Of a DNA stretch of 49,485 bases, positions 1 to 8,953 are shown in pieces. Below the pieces are notes generated by a model that was not told the origin of the DNA, made no database searches, and worked only from the letters and a program-made list of their open reading frames with translations. Each line of letters starts with the position of its first letter. Position 1 is the first letter of the stretch. A program made the translations under genes and the position numbers. Source of the DNA: a virus; IMG/VR virus record IMGVR_UViG_3300044530_000685, positions 1 to 49,485 of that record; one strand, written 5' to 3'.

Positions 1-749
1 CCAAATTTGTCTGCATTCTGAGTTGCATAATCCATCCTCTCTACAAATGCTTCTTCTTTATACATGTTTTGTATGTCAGGTCTATTTCCATATTGTGCCC
101 AAAAAATTTGTTGAAGACCAGGAAGTAATTGTTCACCATTCTTTTTCCTTATCATGTACATTCCACTAGGAGTTTGTGTTACCATCCCAATGTCATACTT
201 TTTAGCAAAGTCCATGTACTCTTTTACATCATCAACTTTATTTACATACTGAGCATCTCCAAAACTTAATGTTTCATCAAGAGTAGCATCTTTAAACATT
301 TGTCTTCTATATTCTAAACCTTTCATACCAACATCCCAATATTTTGAAGACTGTTTAGGATCAGCAGAATTTGATAAAGCTTGTGCAGTAGTGTAAGTAT
401 TTTTAAAATTCTTTGTCCATGCCATATCTTTAATAAGATACTTATCTTCATAGAATGGTCTAAATACTTGTAGTGCTTGATTTACATTCTGCTCTAGGGA
501 AAGATCAAGTCCGGAAACTCTTTTAAGATTGAAGTCAATCTGTCTTAATAATTCATCTTTCTTTTTTATATTTTGATCATGAGTAAGGTCTGCACCATAC
601 AATTGACCATATAAATTATTTAACTGATTCCAGTTAGTATCATACTGAGTCTGCTTAGTCTGCATTAAATTTGCATAGAAATTTAAGTCAGGTTGAAACG
701 GCTGATAATCTGGTATATAATCTGTGACTCCTTGTAAATACGTTGCCAT
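1..749 (-). CDS. Partial crAss-type cargo/virion protein (N-terminal 249 residues)
   Basis: The gene starts at the ATG at 749-747 and runs off the window at base 1, so only the first 249 residues are visible. They begin MATYLQGVTDYIPDYQPFQP and continue with FYANLMQTKQTQYDTNWNQL, a helical, Gln/Asn/Tyr-rich N-terminus. I recognise this style from large uncharacterised virion proteins of crAss-like and aquatic Bacteroidota phages. The QTKQTQYD...LYG and DLSLEQNVNQALQVFRPFY segments are the most family-like. No enzymatic motif is visible in this part. It is the last gene of the cargo series, 57 bases after the end of the 1126-aa gene. The family assignment is from memory of the family's appearance, and the function (ejected or internal virion protein) is inferred from position. 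Confidence 0.75.
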   Translation of the reverse strand, partial: MATYLQGVTDYIPDYQPFQPDLNFYANLMQTKQTQYDTNWNQLNNLYGQLYGADLTHDQNIKKKDELLRQIDFNLKRVSGLDLSLEQNVNQALQVFRPFYEDKYLIKDMAWTKNFKNTYTTAQALSNSADPKQSSKYWDVGMKGLEYRRQMFKDATLDETLSFGDAQYVNKVDDVKEYMDFAKKYDIGMVTQTPSGMYMIRKKNGEQLLPGLQQIFWAQYGNRPDIQNMYKEEAFVERMDYATQNADKF

Positions 750-805
750 AATCTATCTTTGTGTAAAACTATTAAAATTTTTTAAGTTTAATAAACATAT
801 TAAGT

Positions 806-3800
806 TTACAGTATAAAAGGGTTAATATAAATATATCCTGAAGGATTTACATTACCACCTTTCTTTTTAGTTCTTGTTTGACTTCCATACATTCCCATTC
901 CAATATTTGCATTAGCTCCTGTGCTAGCAGTAGAACCTGCAGCAGCTGCTTTCTTAGCTTCTATACATGATTTTATAATTGCACTGTCTGCATTTGGATT
1001 AGCTTGAGTACATTCATTTTTTGCTTTCTGCCAGTCAAATCCAGTACCACCACTACCTTGTCCTGTAAACTTTCTATTACCTGGTTGATAGAACATTCTA
1101 CCACCTACTCCAGGAGAAACAGCATAGTTAGGATACATTTGGTTTAATGCATCTGTCTGCCATCTATTAGTAATAGCATTGGTATAATAGTTTCTTAAGT
1201 TGTTTCTCATTGCTAATTTAGAATTATCAAACTGTTGGTTAGCAATAGTATTCTGATCATATAATTTTTGAGCAGATGCTTGTTTCAACATTGATTCTTG
1301 GTTAGCTATGTCAGTACCTTTAAGTTCAAATTGATTTGCTATGTTAACATTAGCATTGTTGTACTTAGAAAGTATATCTGCAGCATTCTTAGCAGCTTGA
1401 CCTTGTACACTAGATGATCTTGCAGACAATGCTTGAGGTCCTGCAAACTGTGCCATACCTTGGGTTTGGATGTTTGCTTGTTCTGCATTAGCAGCAAGTT
1501 CTCTAGTAGGATCTAAGAATGTAGGTCTTGGTTGTTGTAGTTCAACTCCCGGTGCCCACGGCATATATTTCTTAATACCCATTAAGTCTCCAAATGCACC
1601 TGTAGTTTTAATAGTATCTTGTAACCACCATTCAGCAGGAGGTCCTGGTACATCTACATCTACCTCAGTTTCACAAGGAGGACAGTTACCATTTGCATCT
1701 GGTGTTAAAGGAATTTTATTACCTTGAGTATCAAAACATGGACAAGGATCTTCTTCTGGTTTTGGACAAAGTGCAGGATCACATTTTCCTTGTGGATCTG
1801 CTGCACCATAGTTAGGACCTTTAGGATCAGTACATTGACATATTGTTTTAGGATCATCAAAAGTCATAGTTCTAATCCCAACACCTGGTACATGACCTAT
1901 TGTTGAATTACCATGAGATGGTCTAGTTAGATCTCCAAAGTCATCAACTGGAGATATTCTAATTCCTTTGTTACTGGTATATATAGCAGACATTGATGAT
2001 TCATCATCAACACCTCTTTGAAGATTACCGTATAAATTTCTTAATGCATATTGTGTATCAGGATCAAGTTTATCATAATCTTCAATAGTTCTTGCATAAC
2101 CATGAAATGTTGCTTGTTGTAGTGCTCTTGTACTAGCATCATTTTCAAGTGGTTCTCCAATACCAGCAGATAGTTGTGTTACTGATAATTTTGGATCTGT
2201 AGCATCATCAACACCACCATAAGTTTTTGCAAGATATCTTTTTGCTGCAAGAAAATCTGCTTCAGTTTTTATAGGTTGACCTGTTCCAGGATTTTTAATT
2301 ACAATACCTTTATCTAGTGCAGCTTTGACACCACTCCAACTTCTAAATTCTCTTCCCCCATCACTAAATAATTCAGGATTAATTCCACGTCCTTGAATTT
2401 TAAGATTTCTTTCTTCATGCTGTAAAAATTGTTTTAATACTGTTGCTTTATCTGGTAAAGCATACCCTCTTTCTTCCCAAGTTGAACCTTGAACACCATG
2501 TTTATTTACATAAGATCTTGTATCTTTTAATGCTTCTATTGTTTTATTATATATAGCATCTGCAACTTTTTCATCTTTTAAGTTTTGTTCTAATAAATAA
2601 TATTGTGCAGCTGCAAATTTAGCATCATCACTATTAGAACCACCCCAATCATTTAAATCCATACCACCGGTGTCACTAGGTGCTACAGGATCAAATCCTT
2701 TAAGAGTTCTTGACTGACCTGATGCATCTATTACAGTAATAGGATCTGTAGTTTTATTTATTTGTTTATTTCTATATGCAGTATACACAGCTCTTTCATA
2801 ATCTGCATCAGAAGCGTAGTCAGATCTTTTTATTATTATACCATTATTTGCTTTAGGTAGTGGAAACATTGGTCCTGATCCAGGAATAGGTTTTGGTCTA
2901 CCTTGATAATTCTGAGACATACCAGATCCCATAGCCATACCATACTCTGCTTCAGGAATATCTTCTTCATCATAGTCTGGTTCATCATAAAACGGCATAT
3001 CATAACCACCCATAGACATACCATACATAGCCATAGGAGCTTGTTGTTGCATCTGTTGTTGCATCATCATGTCCTCTTCAGACATTTGTGGTTCTTCTTG
3101 ACCACCTTCTAACTCTTGTATAGTTTGTTGTATAAGACCAACTGCTTCTTCTTGTGAAGCACCTAACTGCATAAATACTTCTACTATAGCTTCAGGAGGA
3201 AGTTGATTTTCTAAAAGACTTGCAACTATTTCTTGAGGATCTACACCTTGTTCTAGTGCAGCACTAACTTCTTGAACAATTTGCATCATGTCATCACCAC
3301 CTTCTTCTTGTGGTTGCTCCATCATTTGTTGTTCCATACCTTCTTCTGCTCTTCTCAATCTCCTCATACCACCACCATACATCATCATTTCTTCTGGAGA
3401 TGGTTGCTGCATTTGTTGTTCTTCAGGTTGTGCAACAGGTTGACCTTGATTCATTTGTTCTGCTGCAGCAATTTGATCTTCTGATTGCATTGTTTCTTCA
3501 GAACTCTTTTGTTGAGCATACTTAGACTCTAGTTGTTCTGTAAGTTGTTTAATCTCTTGTTTAGGTAATACTTGTTCATCAGTAATACCTTTTGCTTGCA
3601 TACAAGGTCTAGCAACAGCAGGAATACCTTGAGGGAATCCTTTCTTTGCTTCTTGTGCAAGTGCAAGACATCCAAGTTTAACAACAAACTTTTTAATCAT
3701 TAACTCAGCTGTTGTTCTATCTAATTTATCTGAGTTAGGATCTTCTAGAATTTTTCTATATTTCTGTATGTCATATTGTTTAGCAAGTTCTGCAGGAGTA

Positions 3801-4186
3801 TATGCTTTACTAGTTCCTGCTTTACCAAACATTTCAAGTATCTCAGGATCTTTAATTCTCATACCTCTAGTATCACTAAAGATAAAAGTATCATCAGGAA
3901 GATTTAAAGGTACACCACCTGCATGGTGTCTTGGTCCTTTAATAATTTTGTGTTCTGGAAATCCATCACCATTGATATCACCATATACTGTTTCACCTCC
4001 TTCTGCCTCTAGATTTGCTTCTTCTCTAGGGACAGCGGTGATATATTTACTTTCCTTAAGTTTTGGTGCACCAATATATGCATTATAATCCCTACCTCCC
4101 ATTGCAGGTACATCATTAACTAATGCTCCTTGAACTTGATATCCAGTTCTTGCTGTTGGTAATTTTTTTATTTTAACTTTTATCAT
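806..4186 (-). CDS. Large cargo-type virion protein, 1126 aa, with Q/M-rich linker and duplicated helical domain
   Basis: No catalytic function is recognised. The N-terminus MIKVKIKKLPTARTGYQ carries the basic LPxAxxG signature seen at the start of several neighbours. Residues about 45-125 form a compact domain with a DINGDGFPEH calcium-loop-like segment at 70-79 and a LNLPDDTFIFSDT strand pair. A Q/M/E-rich linker follows (about 220-300) with a basic tag RRLRRAEEGM at 275-284. Next comes a short helical domain (299-359) that is clearly paralogous to one in the 1315-aa protein. A second basic tag, LPKANNG, precedes a long middle region. A cysteine-rich patch near residues 770-840 includes CQC, CPCF and CPPC. 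The C-terminal 250 residues are helical and Asn/Gln/Ala-rich, ending near KKKGGNVNPSG. I recall N-termini like this from uncultured marine phages. It is probably carried inside the virion, by inference from its place after the muzzle gene. Confidence 0.8.
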   Translation of the reverse strand: MIKVKIKKLPTARTGYQVQGALVNDVPAMGGRDYNAYIGAPKLKESKYITAVPREEANLEAEGGETVYGDINGDGFPEHKIIKGPRHHAGGVPLNLPDDTFIFSDTRGMRIKDPEILEMFGKAGTSKAYTPAELAKQYDIQKYRKILEDPNSDKLDRTTAELMIKKFVVKLGCLALAQEAKKGFPQGIPAVARPCMQAKGITDEQVLPKQEIKQLTEQLESKYAQQKSSEETMQSEDQIAAAEQMNQGQPVAQPEEQQMQQPSPEEMMMYGGGMRRLRRAEEGMEQQMMEQPQEEGGDDMMQIVQEVSAALEQGVDPQEIVASLLENQLPPEAIVEVFMQLGASQEEAVGLIQQTIQELEGGQEEPQMSEEDMMMQQQMQQQAPMAMYGMSMGGYDMPFYDEPDYDEEDIPEAEYGMAMGSGMSQNYQGRPKPIPGSGPMFPLPKANNGIIIKRSDYASDADYERAVYTAYRNKQINKTTDPITVIDASGQSRTLKGFDPVAPSDTGGMDLNDWGGSNSDDAKFAAAQYYLLEQNLKDEKVADAIYNKTIEALKDTRSYVNKHGVQGSTWEERGYALPDKATVLKQFLQHEERNLKIQGRGINPELFSDGGREFRSWSGVKAALDKGIVIKNPGTGQPIKTEADFLAAKRYLAKTYGGVDDATDPKLSVTQLSAGIGEPLENDASTRALQQATFHGYARTIEDYDKLDPDTQYALRNLYGNLQRGVDDESSMSAIYTSNKGIRISPVDDFGDLTRPSHGNSTIGHVPGVGIRTMTFDDPKTICQCTDPKGPNYGAADPQGKCDPALCPKPEEDPCPCFDTQGNKIPLTPDANGNCPPCETEVDVDVPGPPAEWWLQDTIKTTGAFGDLMGIKKYMPWAPGVELQQPRPTFLDPTRELAANAEQANIQTQGMAQFAGPQALSARSSSVQGQAAKNAADILSKYNNANVNIANQFELKGTDIANQESMLKQASAQKLYDQNTIANQQFDNSKLAMRNNLRNYYTNAITNRWQTDALNQMYPNYAVSPGVGGRMFYQPGNRKFTGQGSGGTGFDWQKAKNECTQANPNADSAIIKSCIEAKKAAAAGSTASTGANANIGMGMYGSQTRTKKKGGNVNPSGYIYINPFIL
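3110..3292 (-). repeat. Duplicated helical domain, copy in the 1126-aa protein (residues 299-359)
   Basis: This stretch encodes EVSAALEQGVDPQEIVASLL followed by ENQLPPEAIVEVFMQLGASQ. The same pattern appears in the 1315-aa protein at 8062-8244 (QALQQGGRPEEIITQLLQGQ, IPPEAIMQIFVELGMSQEQ). Both are preceded by a basic tag and a Q/M-rich linker. Confidence 0.8.
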
Positions 4187-4196
4187 TTTAGATATA

Positions 4197-4946
4197 TTAA
4201 ATATAATCTACTTCTCCTCCTGCTTTTAAAAATGCTTCTAATTCTGGAATTGACATTGTAACTTCATCTCCTATGTTATAACTATTTACACCACCATCTT
4301 GTAAAAATCCTCCAAGTTGTGCACTGTTACCACCAAAGTCACCATAAGTAGAATAACTATTTCTATCAGATCCCATCTCATCAAAATTCTGTAATCCTGC
4401 TTTATGACCAAAGTCTGTCCATGCACCTCTATATTTATTATATTGAGTAGCAACAAAGTTTGCAGGATTAACAGTATTTAAAATCATTGCTTTTTCTCTC
4501 CCTCTATTTTGAAAATTAGTTATTGCTCCTAACACACCTTTAGTAGCAGCATTAAATTTGTTTACCCCTTTTTCAAAATTTGTGTTTCTCATTTTTCTAC
4601 TTTCAACAGCTACTAAATTAGATATTTTATTAGGTGCCTTTTCTTGTTCTAATAATTTAGGTTTTAAAGTAGGCATTTTATCTGGTGTATCTAAATTAAA
4701 AGGTACAATAGAACTAGAAGGTGCTGTATTACTATTGTAATCCATTATATTACGTACATGTTTATTGTAAGGATTTACAGAATTACTTTGAATATTATCA
4801 GGTACACCATTTTTATCTGCATCATAAGGATCATTGATATTTCCTAAGTTCATATCAAAATTAAAATTTCCATCAGGAAAGTCCCATGAACCAGAATCAT
4901 TAGCTCCACCAGGTAAAAATCTTCTTAATTGTTTTTTACTATACAT
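4197..4946 (-). CDS. Small cargo-type protein with LPGG start and GG tail (249 aa)
   Basis: The product is not a recognised family. It starts MYSKKQLRRFLPGGANDSG, a basic-plus-LPGG N-terminus like those of its large neighbours. A DADKNGVPDN segment at residues 42-51 resembles a thrombospondin type 3 or dockerin calcium loop. The middle (about 120-190) is helical. The end, SIPELEAFLKAGGEVDYI, matches the tail of the 1412-aa protein in pattern (hydrophobic, E-I/L, aromatic, then GG). The gene is packed between two large cargo genes, with 1 base before it and 10 after, so it is almost certainly co-transcribed. An internal virion protein is the best inference. Confidence 0.75.
   Translation of the reverse strand: MYSKKQLRRFLPGGANDSGSWDFPDGNFNFDMNLGNINDPYDADKNGVPDNIQSNSVNPYNKHVRNIMDYNSNTAPSSSIVPFNLDTPDKMPTLKPKLLEQEKAPNKISNLVAVESRKMRNTNFEKGVNKFNAATKGVLGAITNFQNRGREKAMILNTVNPANFVATQYNKYRGAWTDFGHKAGLQNFDEMGSDRNSYSTYGDFGGNSAQLGGFLQDGGVNSYNIGDEVTMSIPELEAFLKAGGEVDYI
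4200..4262 (-). repeat. Tail motif copy 3 (PELEAFLKAGGEVDYI), end of 249-aa protein
   Basis: The last 21 residues follow the same pattern as the 1412-aa tail: E-L/I, x, x, aromatic, aliphatic, x, x or x, GG, then an acidic/aliphatic end. It is looser than the match between the other two copies. Confidence 0.55.
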
Positions 4947-4947
4947 A

Positions 4948-7900
4948 CTATTTCTTTTTAGTAAATGGTTTAATTATTTTTTTACCTAAACTTTTATAAT
5001 AATCTATTGGTGCTCCAAATGCTTGATCAAATCCTTGATTCAATCTATACTTCATTGCAGCTGAACTAAATTTAACTTCTTTAGGTCCTGACTTCTTTTT
5101 TTCTTTTCTTTCTTGTTTTTTGTCAGAATCATTAGATTTATTTTCTGAAGTTGACTTACGACCTCTTCTACCACCATAGTAAGAATCAATTATTGTTTGT
5201 AGTTCTTCTTTTCCATAAGATTTATTTGGATCATAAATTCTCAATGTAGGTGAAAACCAATTCTTTTTAAATTTAGCAACAGGTTTTCCTAAAGCAGTCA
5301 AATCTCCCATGTAAGGCATACCTGTATTTAAACCATAGGCTCTCAAGACTCTTTCATCCATAGATCTACCATTCCATAATCCTAATGTATTTAATAATCC
5401 TGGAGCCGATCTTACCAGTCTTGGATTATATCTTATACTTGCAACAGGAACACATCTATTTAATTGTGCATTCCATATTGTACCAGGACCACATTCATTA
5501 GTTGTATTAGTATTAAGATTAAGATTTTGATTTGGATCATCTTGGGGTATGTCACGAGATTCTAAATACTGATTGTATAATTTAAATCTATTTACATCAT
5601 TTGCTGATATTAAAAAATCTTGTATCCAATCATTATAATCTTGCTCTTCTTGTGGATCAGAACTAAATTGATGCATCATTTGCTGATCTTCTGGAAGACG
5701 TGGATCATAAGGAGTTGGATCATTAGTTTCATATGCTCCTGGCCAATTATCTGGACTTGTGTAGTCATCTAACCACTCTTCATAATTCATATATGGTACT
5801 TGTGGTTTATATTTTTCATTTAATTTTTTTATGTCTTCCGGAGTAAAAAAACCATATTTTGGAAAATTACCATTTTTTGCTTCAGGTAATGGATTATTTG
5901 ATTCATAATAATCTTCATCACCACCATAAATAAATCTTGTAAGTGGATTTTCTACATCCATATTTACATAACCACCCATTTCACCAAACTGAGGTTGTTG
6001 CATCATTTGATTATCTTGAGGTTGTTCTTGTTTATTATCACCTATAAAGATATTCATAAGCTGAGGATCACCAGATTCTTGAACAAGTTTATACAAATCT
6101 TCTGTAGCTCTTTTATCAGATTGCTGTTTAAGAGTACTGATAAAATTACTATATCTTTTAGAAACTTGACCATCATCCATCCTACTACCTTTTCCTAATG
6201 AAGTATCTTGTGCTTCTCCACCAGGTTCAAACATTTGTTGGACTCTTTTAATAAACTTCTTTTTATGAGCCCCACCATGTTTTTGTCCAGGTAAATCTCC
6301 AAACATACGACCATAACCTTTATCATGTATAGTATCTCCACTAGGAGAAACATACATAGAGTCATCATATTTATTTTCTCTCCTTAAAGGAATATCAATC
6401 CCAAAACCTAATGTATCAAATGATCTACCTGCTCCAAATTTATTCCATGTAGTATCTGCAGATGGTGTACGATTTTGAATCATACTTTTATCTCTCATAA
6501 CATTATCTCCTGGATCTTGATATAAATTATATCCTATAAGACCAGCACCTGTTAAAAATCCTGCTGTTCCTAAAAAGTTTCTACCAGTACGGAAGTTACG
6601 ATCTTTAAGTAATTGATAGTCTGCATACTGTGCACCAAATGGTTGATCTCCAAATGTCATTCCTCCTGGTACTTGTTCAGGTCCTATTTCTCTTTGTCTT
6701 CCTAAGAAATCTGCAGTAACCTTATCAGCATTAGGATAAAATTTACTTCTTGCTGCAAATCCAGGATATATAAAAGGATAGAAAGGAGTCATTAAAGACC
6801 CCCTACCTAAAGTATTCCAATAGATTCTAGCTAAAGACATAGGATCTTTCTTTAACGGTTCTTCAGAAATTACAGTAGGATACTTTTCTAATTTTAAATT
6901 AGGGTACTTTTTAGTAAAAGGAAAGGCAAATGGTTGATTATACCAATTTAACTGATTACCAGTATAGTAACTTTTTTTAATTTGTTCTAATGGCATTCCT
7001 GTTGATACATCAAGTATCTGTTTATTTTGTGGATCTATGTAAAACTCATCTTTTATTACTACAGCATCTTTATCATAACCTTTTAATTTAGTTTTAACAT
7101 CAGTTACAATAGATGCTTTTATAAAACCAGAAGCATCTTTTTCTAATTTTATTCTAGTATTATTATCTTTAGTATGTAAACTTAAAAAGTTTAATTCTGG
7201 AATTTTAGATGCAGGTAATGCTAATTCAATAGGTTTTTTACTTTTACCAAAACCATAACTAGTTCCTACATTTAAAATTGCTTCTGATAATTCAGGTCCT
7301 ATATTAAATGCTAAACCAGAGTTATATGTACCATCTGTATTTTTCTTAAGAACTTGAGGTTCATACTCTGGATTCTTAATTAAATTCATTATATCAACAA
7401 GAGGCAGAGTGGATGTAGTAGATGGTGCTACTTTTTCTTTACCTTTTTTTGTCCAAGTTGTAAGATAATTTATTCCTTGACCCAGTGCTTCTACACCTGC
7501 ACCCATCCATGATCTATTACTTAATGGATTTTGTGTATAGTAAGCATTTTGTACTCTCTCTATAAAATTAGGATTTAATACAGATTGTTGTGCTTCTCTA
7601 ACTACAGTAGGATTAAGATTCTCTGTTATCTTTGGAGTTGTTGGTTCTGTTTTATTTGTTTCTGTTGTAGTTGCAGCTGCTTTTTTTCTTTTACGTTTTC
7701 CTGGTCCTCCAGGTCCTCCATTTGCATACTGATCAAGTGCACCACCATACATTCCTTGTGACATAGGTAATAAGTCATCAGGAATAGAACCATCTGCTAC
7801 ACCTTGATAATCTTGTAAATACATATCTAAAGGAGCAAATCTAGATTTATCATATGGTGTAGTTCCAGGAGTTTGTAAGATCATGCTATCTAAATCTTGA

Positions 7901-8895
7901 GCAAACATTTCTTGATCACTCAATTGACCAGGATTAACATACTGATTAACTACCATGTCTTCTGGAGATAGTGTACTTTCATATGAATTATAAAAATCCT
8001 CAGCTTCACCACCATCATCAAAGTAACCACCATACTGCATCATCTGTTCTTGACCACCTTGTGATTGTTGTATAACAGATTGTATTATCTGTCCTACTTG
8101 TTCTTGAGACATTCCCAACTCAACAAATATTTGCATTATTGCTTCTGGTGGAATTTGACCTTGTAATAATTGTGTTATGATTTCTTCAGGTCTACCACCT
8201 TGTTGAAGTGCTTGACCAACTTGTTGCATTATCTGTTGCATTTGATCTCCACCACCTTGTTGTTGTTGAGGTTGTTGTTGACCTTGTTGCATTCTCATCA
8301 TCTCTTCTTCTGATGGTTGTTGCATTCCTTGTTGAGCTCGTTTAAGTTTCTTTGTATAAGGACCTCCATACTTACTTATTTCTTGTTGTTGTTCTTGTTC
8401 AACAGCTCTTGGTTCATTCAAACGATTTAATGTACTTTCATCAGTTTCTTCATCTGCCATAGAGAGTGCTAGTTCTTCATCTTCACCTGGTGTACCTGAT
8501 CCTTCATTTCCTGGTAATGCAATCGGTGCACTATTTTCATCTTCTCCTCCTAATGATTGATCTTGAGCTTGAGGTTGTTCTTCTTCAGAAGGTTCAGCAT
8601 ATCCACTTTGTTCTAATTGAGTTTTAACAATGGCAATCATTTCTTTTGCCATCATAGGATCTATACCATAATTAGTAATCAATTTTGTTTCTACAAAGTT
8701 TTCATCAGCTCCATTTACAAGATCTGAATAAACATTACCAAGTACAACTTTTAATCTTTCTTCAGGATCATTATTAGGACCTACTTGCATTCCCATATTT
8801 GCTTTTACAAGACCACCATATAGAAATTTTGCAGTTTTATTATAGTAACCTGGTTTCTCACCTGGAAGTGCTTTTCTTATTCTTACTGACTTCAT
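4948..8895 (-). CDS. Large cargo-type virion protein, 1315 aa, several basic/GG-tagged modules
   Basis: There is no recognised enzyme. The N-terminus MKSVRIRKALPGEKPGYY has the same basic-LP-G pattern as other cargo proteins. An acidic stretch (about 100-170) is followed by YGGPYTKKLKRAQQG (176-190) and a polyQ/M linker. A helical domain at 218-278 is duplicated in the 1126-aa protein. Further apparent boundaries are YANGGPGGPGKRKRKK (about 390), a glycine-rich hydrophobic segment FLGTAGFLTGAGLIGYNLY that could insert in a membrane (about 770), KRVQQMFEPGGE, and LPEAKNG. A disulphide-loop motif CGPGTIWNAQLNRC lies near residue 1130. The C-terminus is strongly lysine-rich. The gene has its own intergenic leader with a candidate promoter, unlike the gene before it. 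An ejected or internal virion role is inferred. Confidence 0.8.
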   Translation of the reverse strand: MKSVRIRKALPGEKPGYYNKTAKFLYGGLVKANMGMQVGPNNDPEERLKVVLGNVYSDLVNGADENFVETKLITNYGIDPMMAKEMIAIVKTQLEQSGYAEPSEEEQPQAQDQSLGGEDENSAPIALPGNEGSGTPGEDEELALSMADEETDESTLNRLNEPRAVEQEQQQEISKYGGPYTKKLKRAQQGMQQPSEEEMMRMQQGQQQPQQQQGGGDQMQQIMQQVGQALQQGGRPEEIITQLLQGQIPPEAIMQIFVELGMSQEQVGQIIQSVIQQSQGGQEQMMQYGGYFDDGGEAEDFYNSYESTLSPEDMVVNQYVNPGQLSDQEMFAQDLDSMILQTPGTTPYDKSRFAPLDMYLQDYQGVADGSIPDDLLPMSQGMYGGALDQYANGGPGGPGKRKRKKAAATTTETNKTEPTTPKITENLNPTVVREAQQSVLNPNFIERVQNAYYTQNPLSNRSWMGAGVEALGQGINYLTTWTKKGKEKVAPSTTSTLPLVDIMNLIKNPEYEPQVLKKNTDGTYNSGLAFNIGPELSEAILNVGTSYGFGKSKKPIELALPASKIPELNFLSLHTKDNNTRIKLEKDASGFIKASIVTDVKTKLKGYDKDAVVIKDEFYIDPQNKQILDVSTGMPLEQIKKSYYTGNQLNWYNQPFAFPFTKKYPNLKLEKYPTVISEEPLKKDPMSLARIYWNTLGRGSLMTPFYPFIYPGFAARSKFYPNADKVTADFLGRQREIGPEQVPGGMTFGDQPFGAQYADYQLLKDRNFRTGRNFLGTAGFLTGAGLIGYNLYQDPGDNVMRDKSMIQNRTPSADTTWNKFGAGRSFDTLGFGIDIPLRRENKYDDSMYVSPSGDTIHDKGYGRMFGDLPGQKHGGAHKKKFIKRVQQMFEPGGEAQDTSLGKGSRMDDGQVSKRYSNFISTLKQQSDKRATEDLYKLVQESGDPQLMNIFIGDNKQEQPQDNQMMQQPQFGEMGGYVNMDVENPLTRFIYGGDEDYYESNNPLPEAKNGNFPKYGFFTPEDIKKLNEKYKPQVPYMNYEEWLDDYTSPDNWPGAYETNDPTPYDPRLPEDQQMMHQFSSDPQEEQDYNDWIQDFLISANDVNRFKLYNQYLESRDIPQDDPNQNLNLNTNTTNECGPGTIWNAQLNRCVPVASIRYNPRLVRSAPGLLNTLGLWNGRSMDERVLRAYGLNTGMPYMGDLTALGKPVAKFKKNWFSPTLRIYDPNKSYGKEELQTIIDSYYGGRRGRKSTSENKSNDSDKKQERKEKKKSGPKEVKFSSAAMKYRLNQGFDQAFGAPIDYYKSLGKKIIKPFTKKK
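8062..8244 (-). repeat. Duplicated helical domain, copy in the 1315-aa protein (residues 218-278)
   Basis: It is the partner of the copy at 3110-3292. The shared core is ALxQGxxPxEIxxxLLxxQ followed by PPEAIxxxFxxLGxSQE. The preceding tag KKLKRAQQGM matches RRLRRAEEGM of the other copy. The DNA has diverged, so this is an old duplication or two captures of one module. Confidence 0.8.
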
Positions 8896-8912
8896 AATAA
8901 CATGTTATATAT

Positions 8913-8922
8913 AAATATACTA
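8913..8922 (-). promoter_or_regulatory. Candidate promoter motif TTAGTATATT upstream of the 1315-aa gene
   Basis: The minus strand reads TTTTAGTATATTTATATATA about 17 bases before the start codon, in a 58-base AT-rich gap. The same TTTTAGTATATT core occurs upstream of the IHF-like gene and the 525-aa structural gene, with looser versions elsewhere. It is only a pattern match in very AT-rich DNA. Confidence 0.35.
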
Positions 8923-8953
8923 AAATTTAATTTAATCAATAAACTTATAAAGT

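Noticed and set aside
3272-3525. Plus-strand open frames rich in His, Leu and Phe opposite the Q/M-rich linker
   Set aside because: They are mirror images of repeated Gln/Met/Glu codons in the 1126-aa gene. Low complexity, no plausible start context and wrong strand for this operon.
3768-4088. 106-aa plus-strand frame
   Set aside because: It lies wholly opposite the N-terminal domain of the 1126-aa protein, which has clear family features. A phage late operon on one strand makes an antisense gene unlikely without other support.
4141-4186. LPTARTG in the 1126-aa protein as a sortase-type anchor
   Set aside because: Sortase signals are C-terminal LPxTG followed by a membrane helix and basic tail. 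Here the motif is at the N-terminus, lacks LPxTG spacing and has no membrane helix.
8040-8345. GTTGTT/TGTTGC-type DNA repeats suggesting a microsatellite or CRISPR-like array
   Set aside because: These are runs of Gln codons (CAA/CAG) in a protein linker. No regular spacer-repeat pattern exists.
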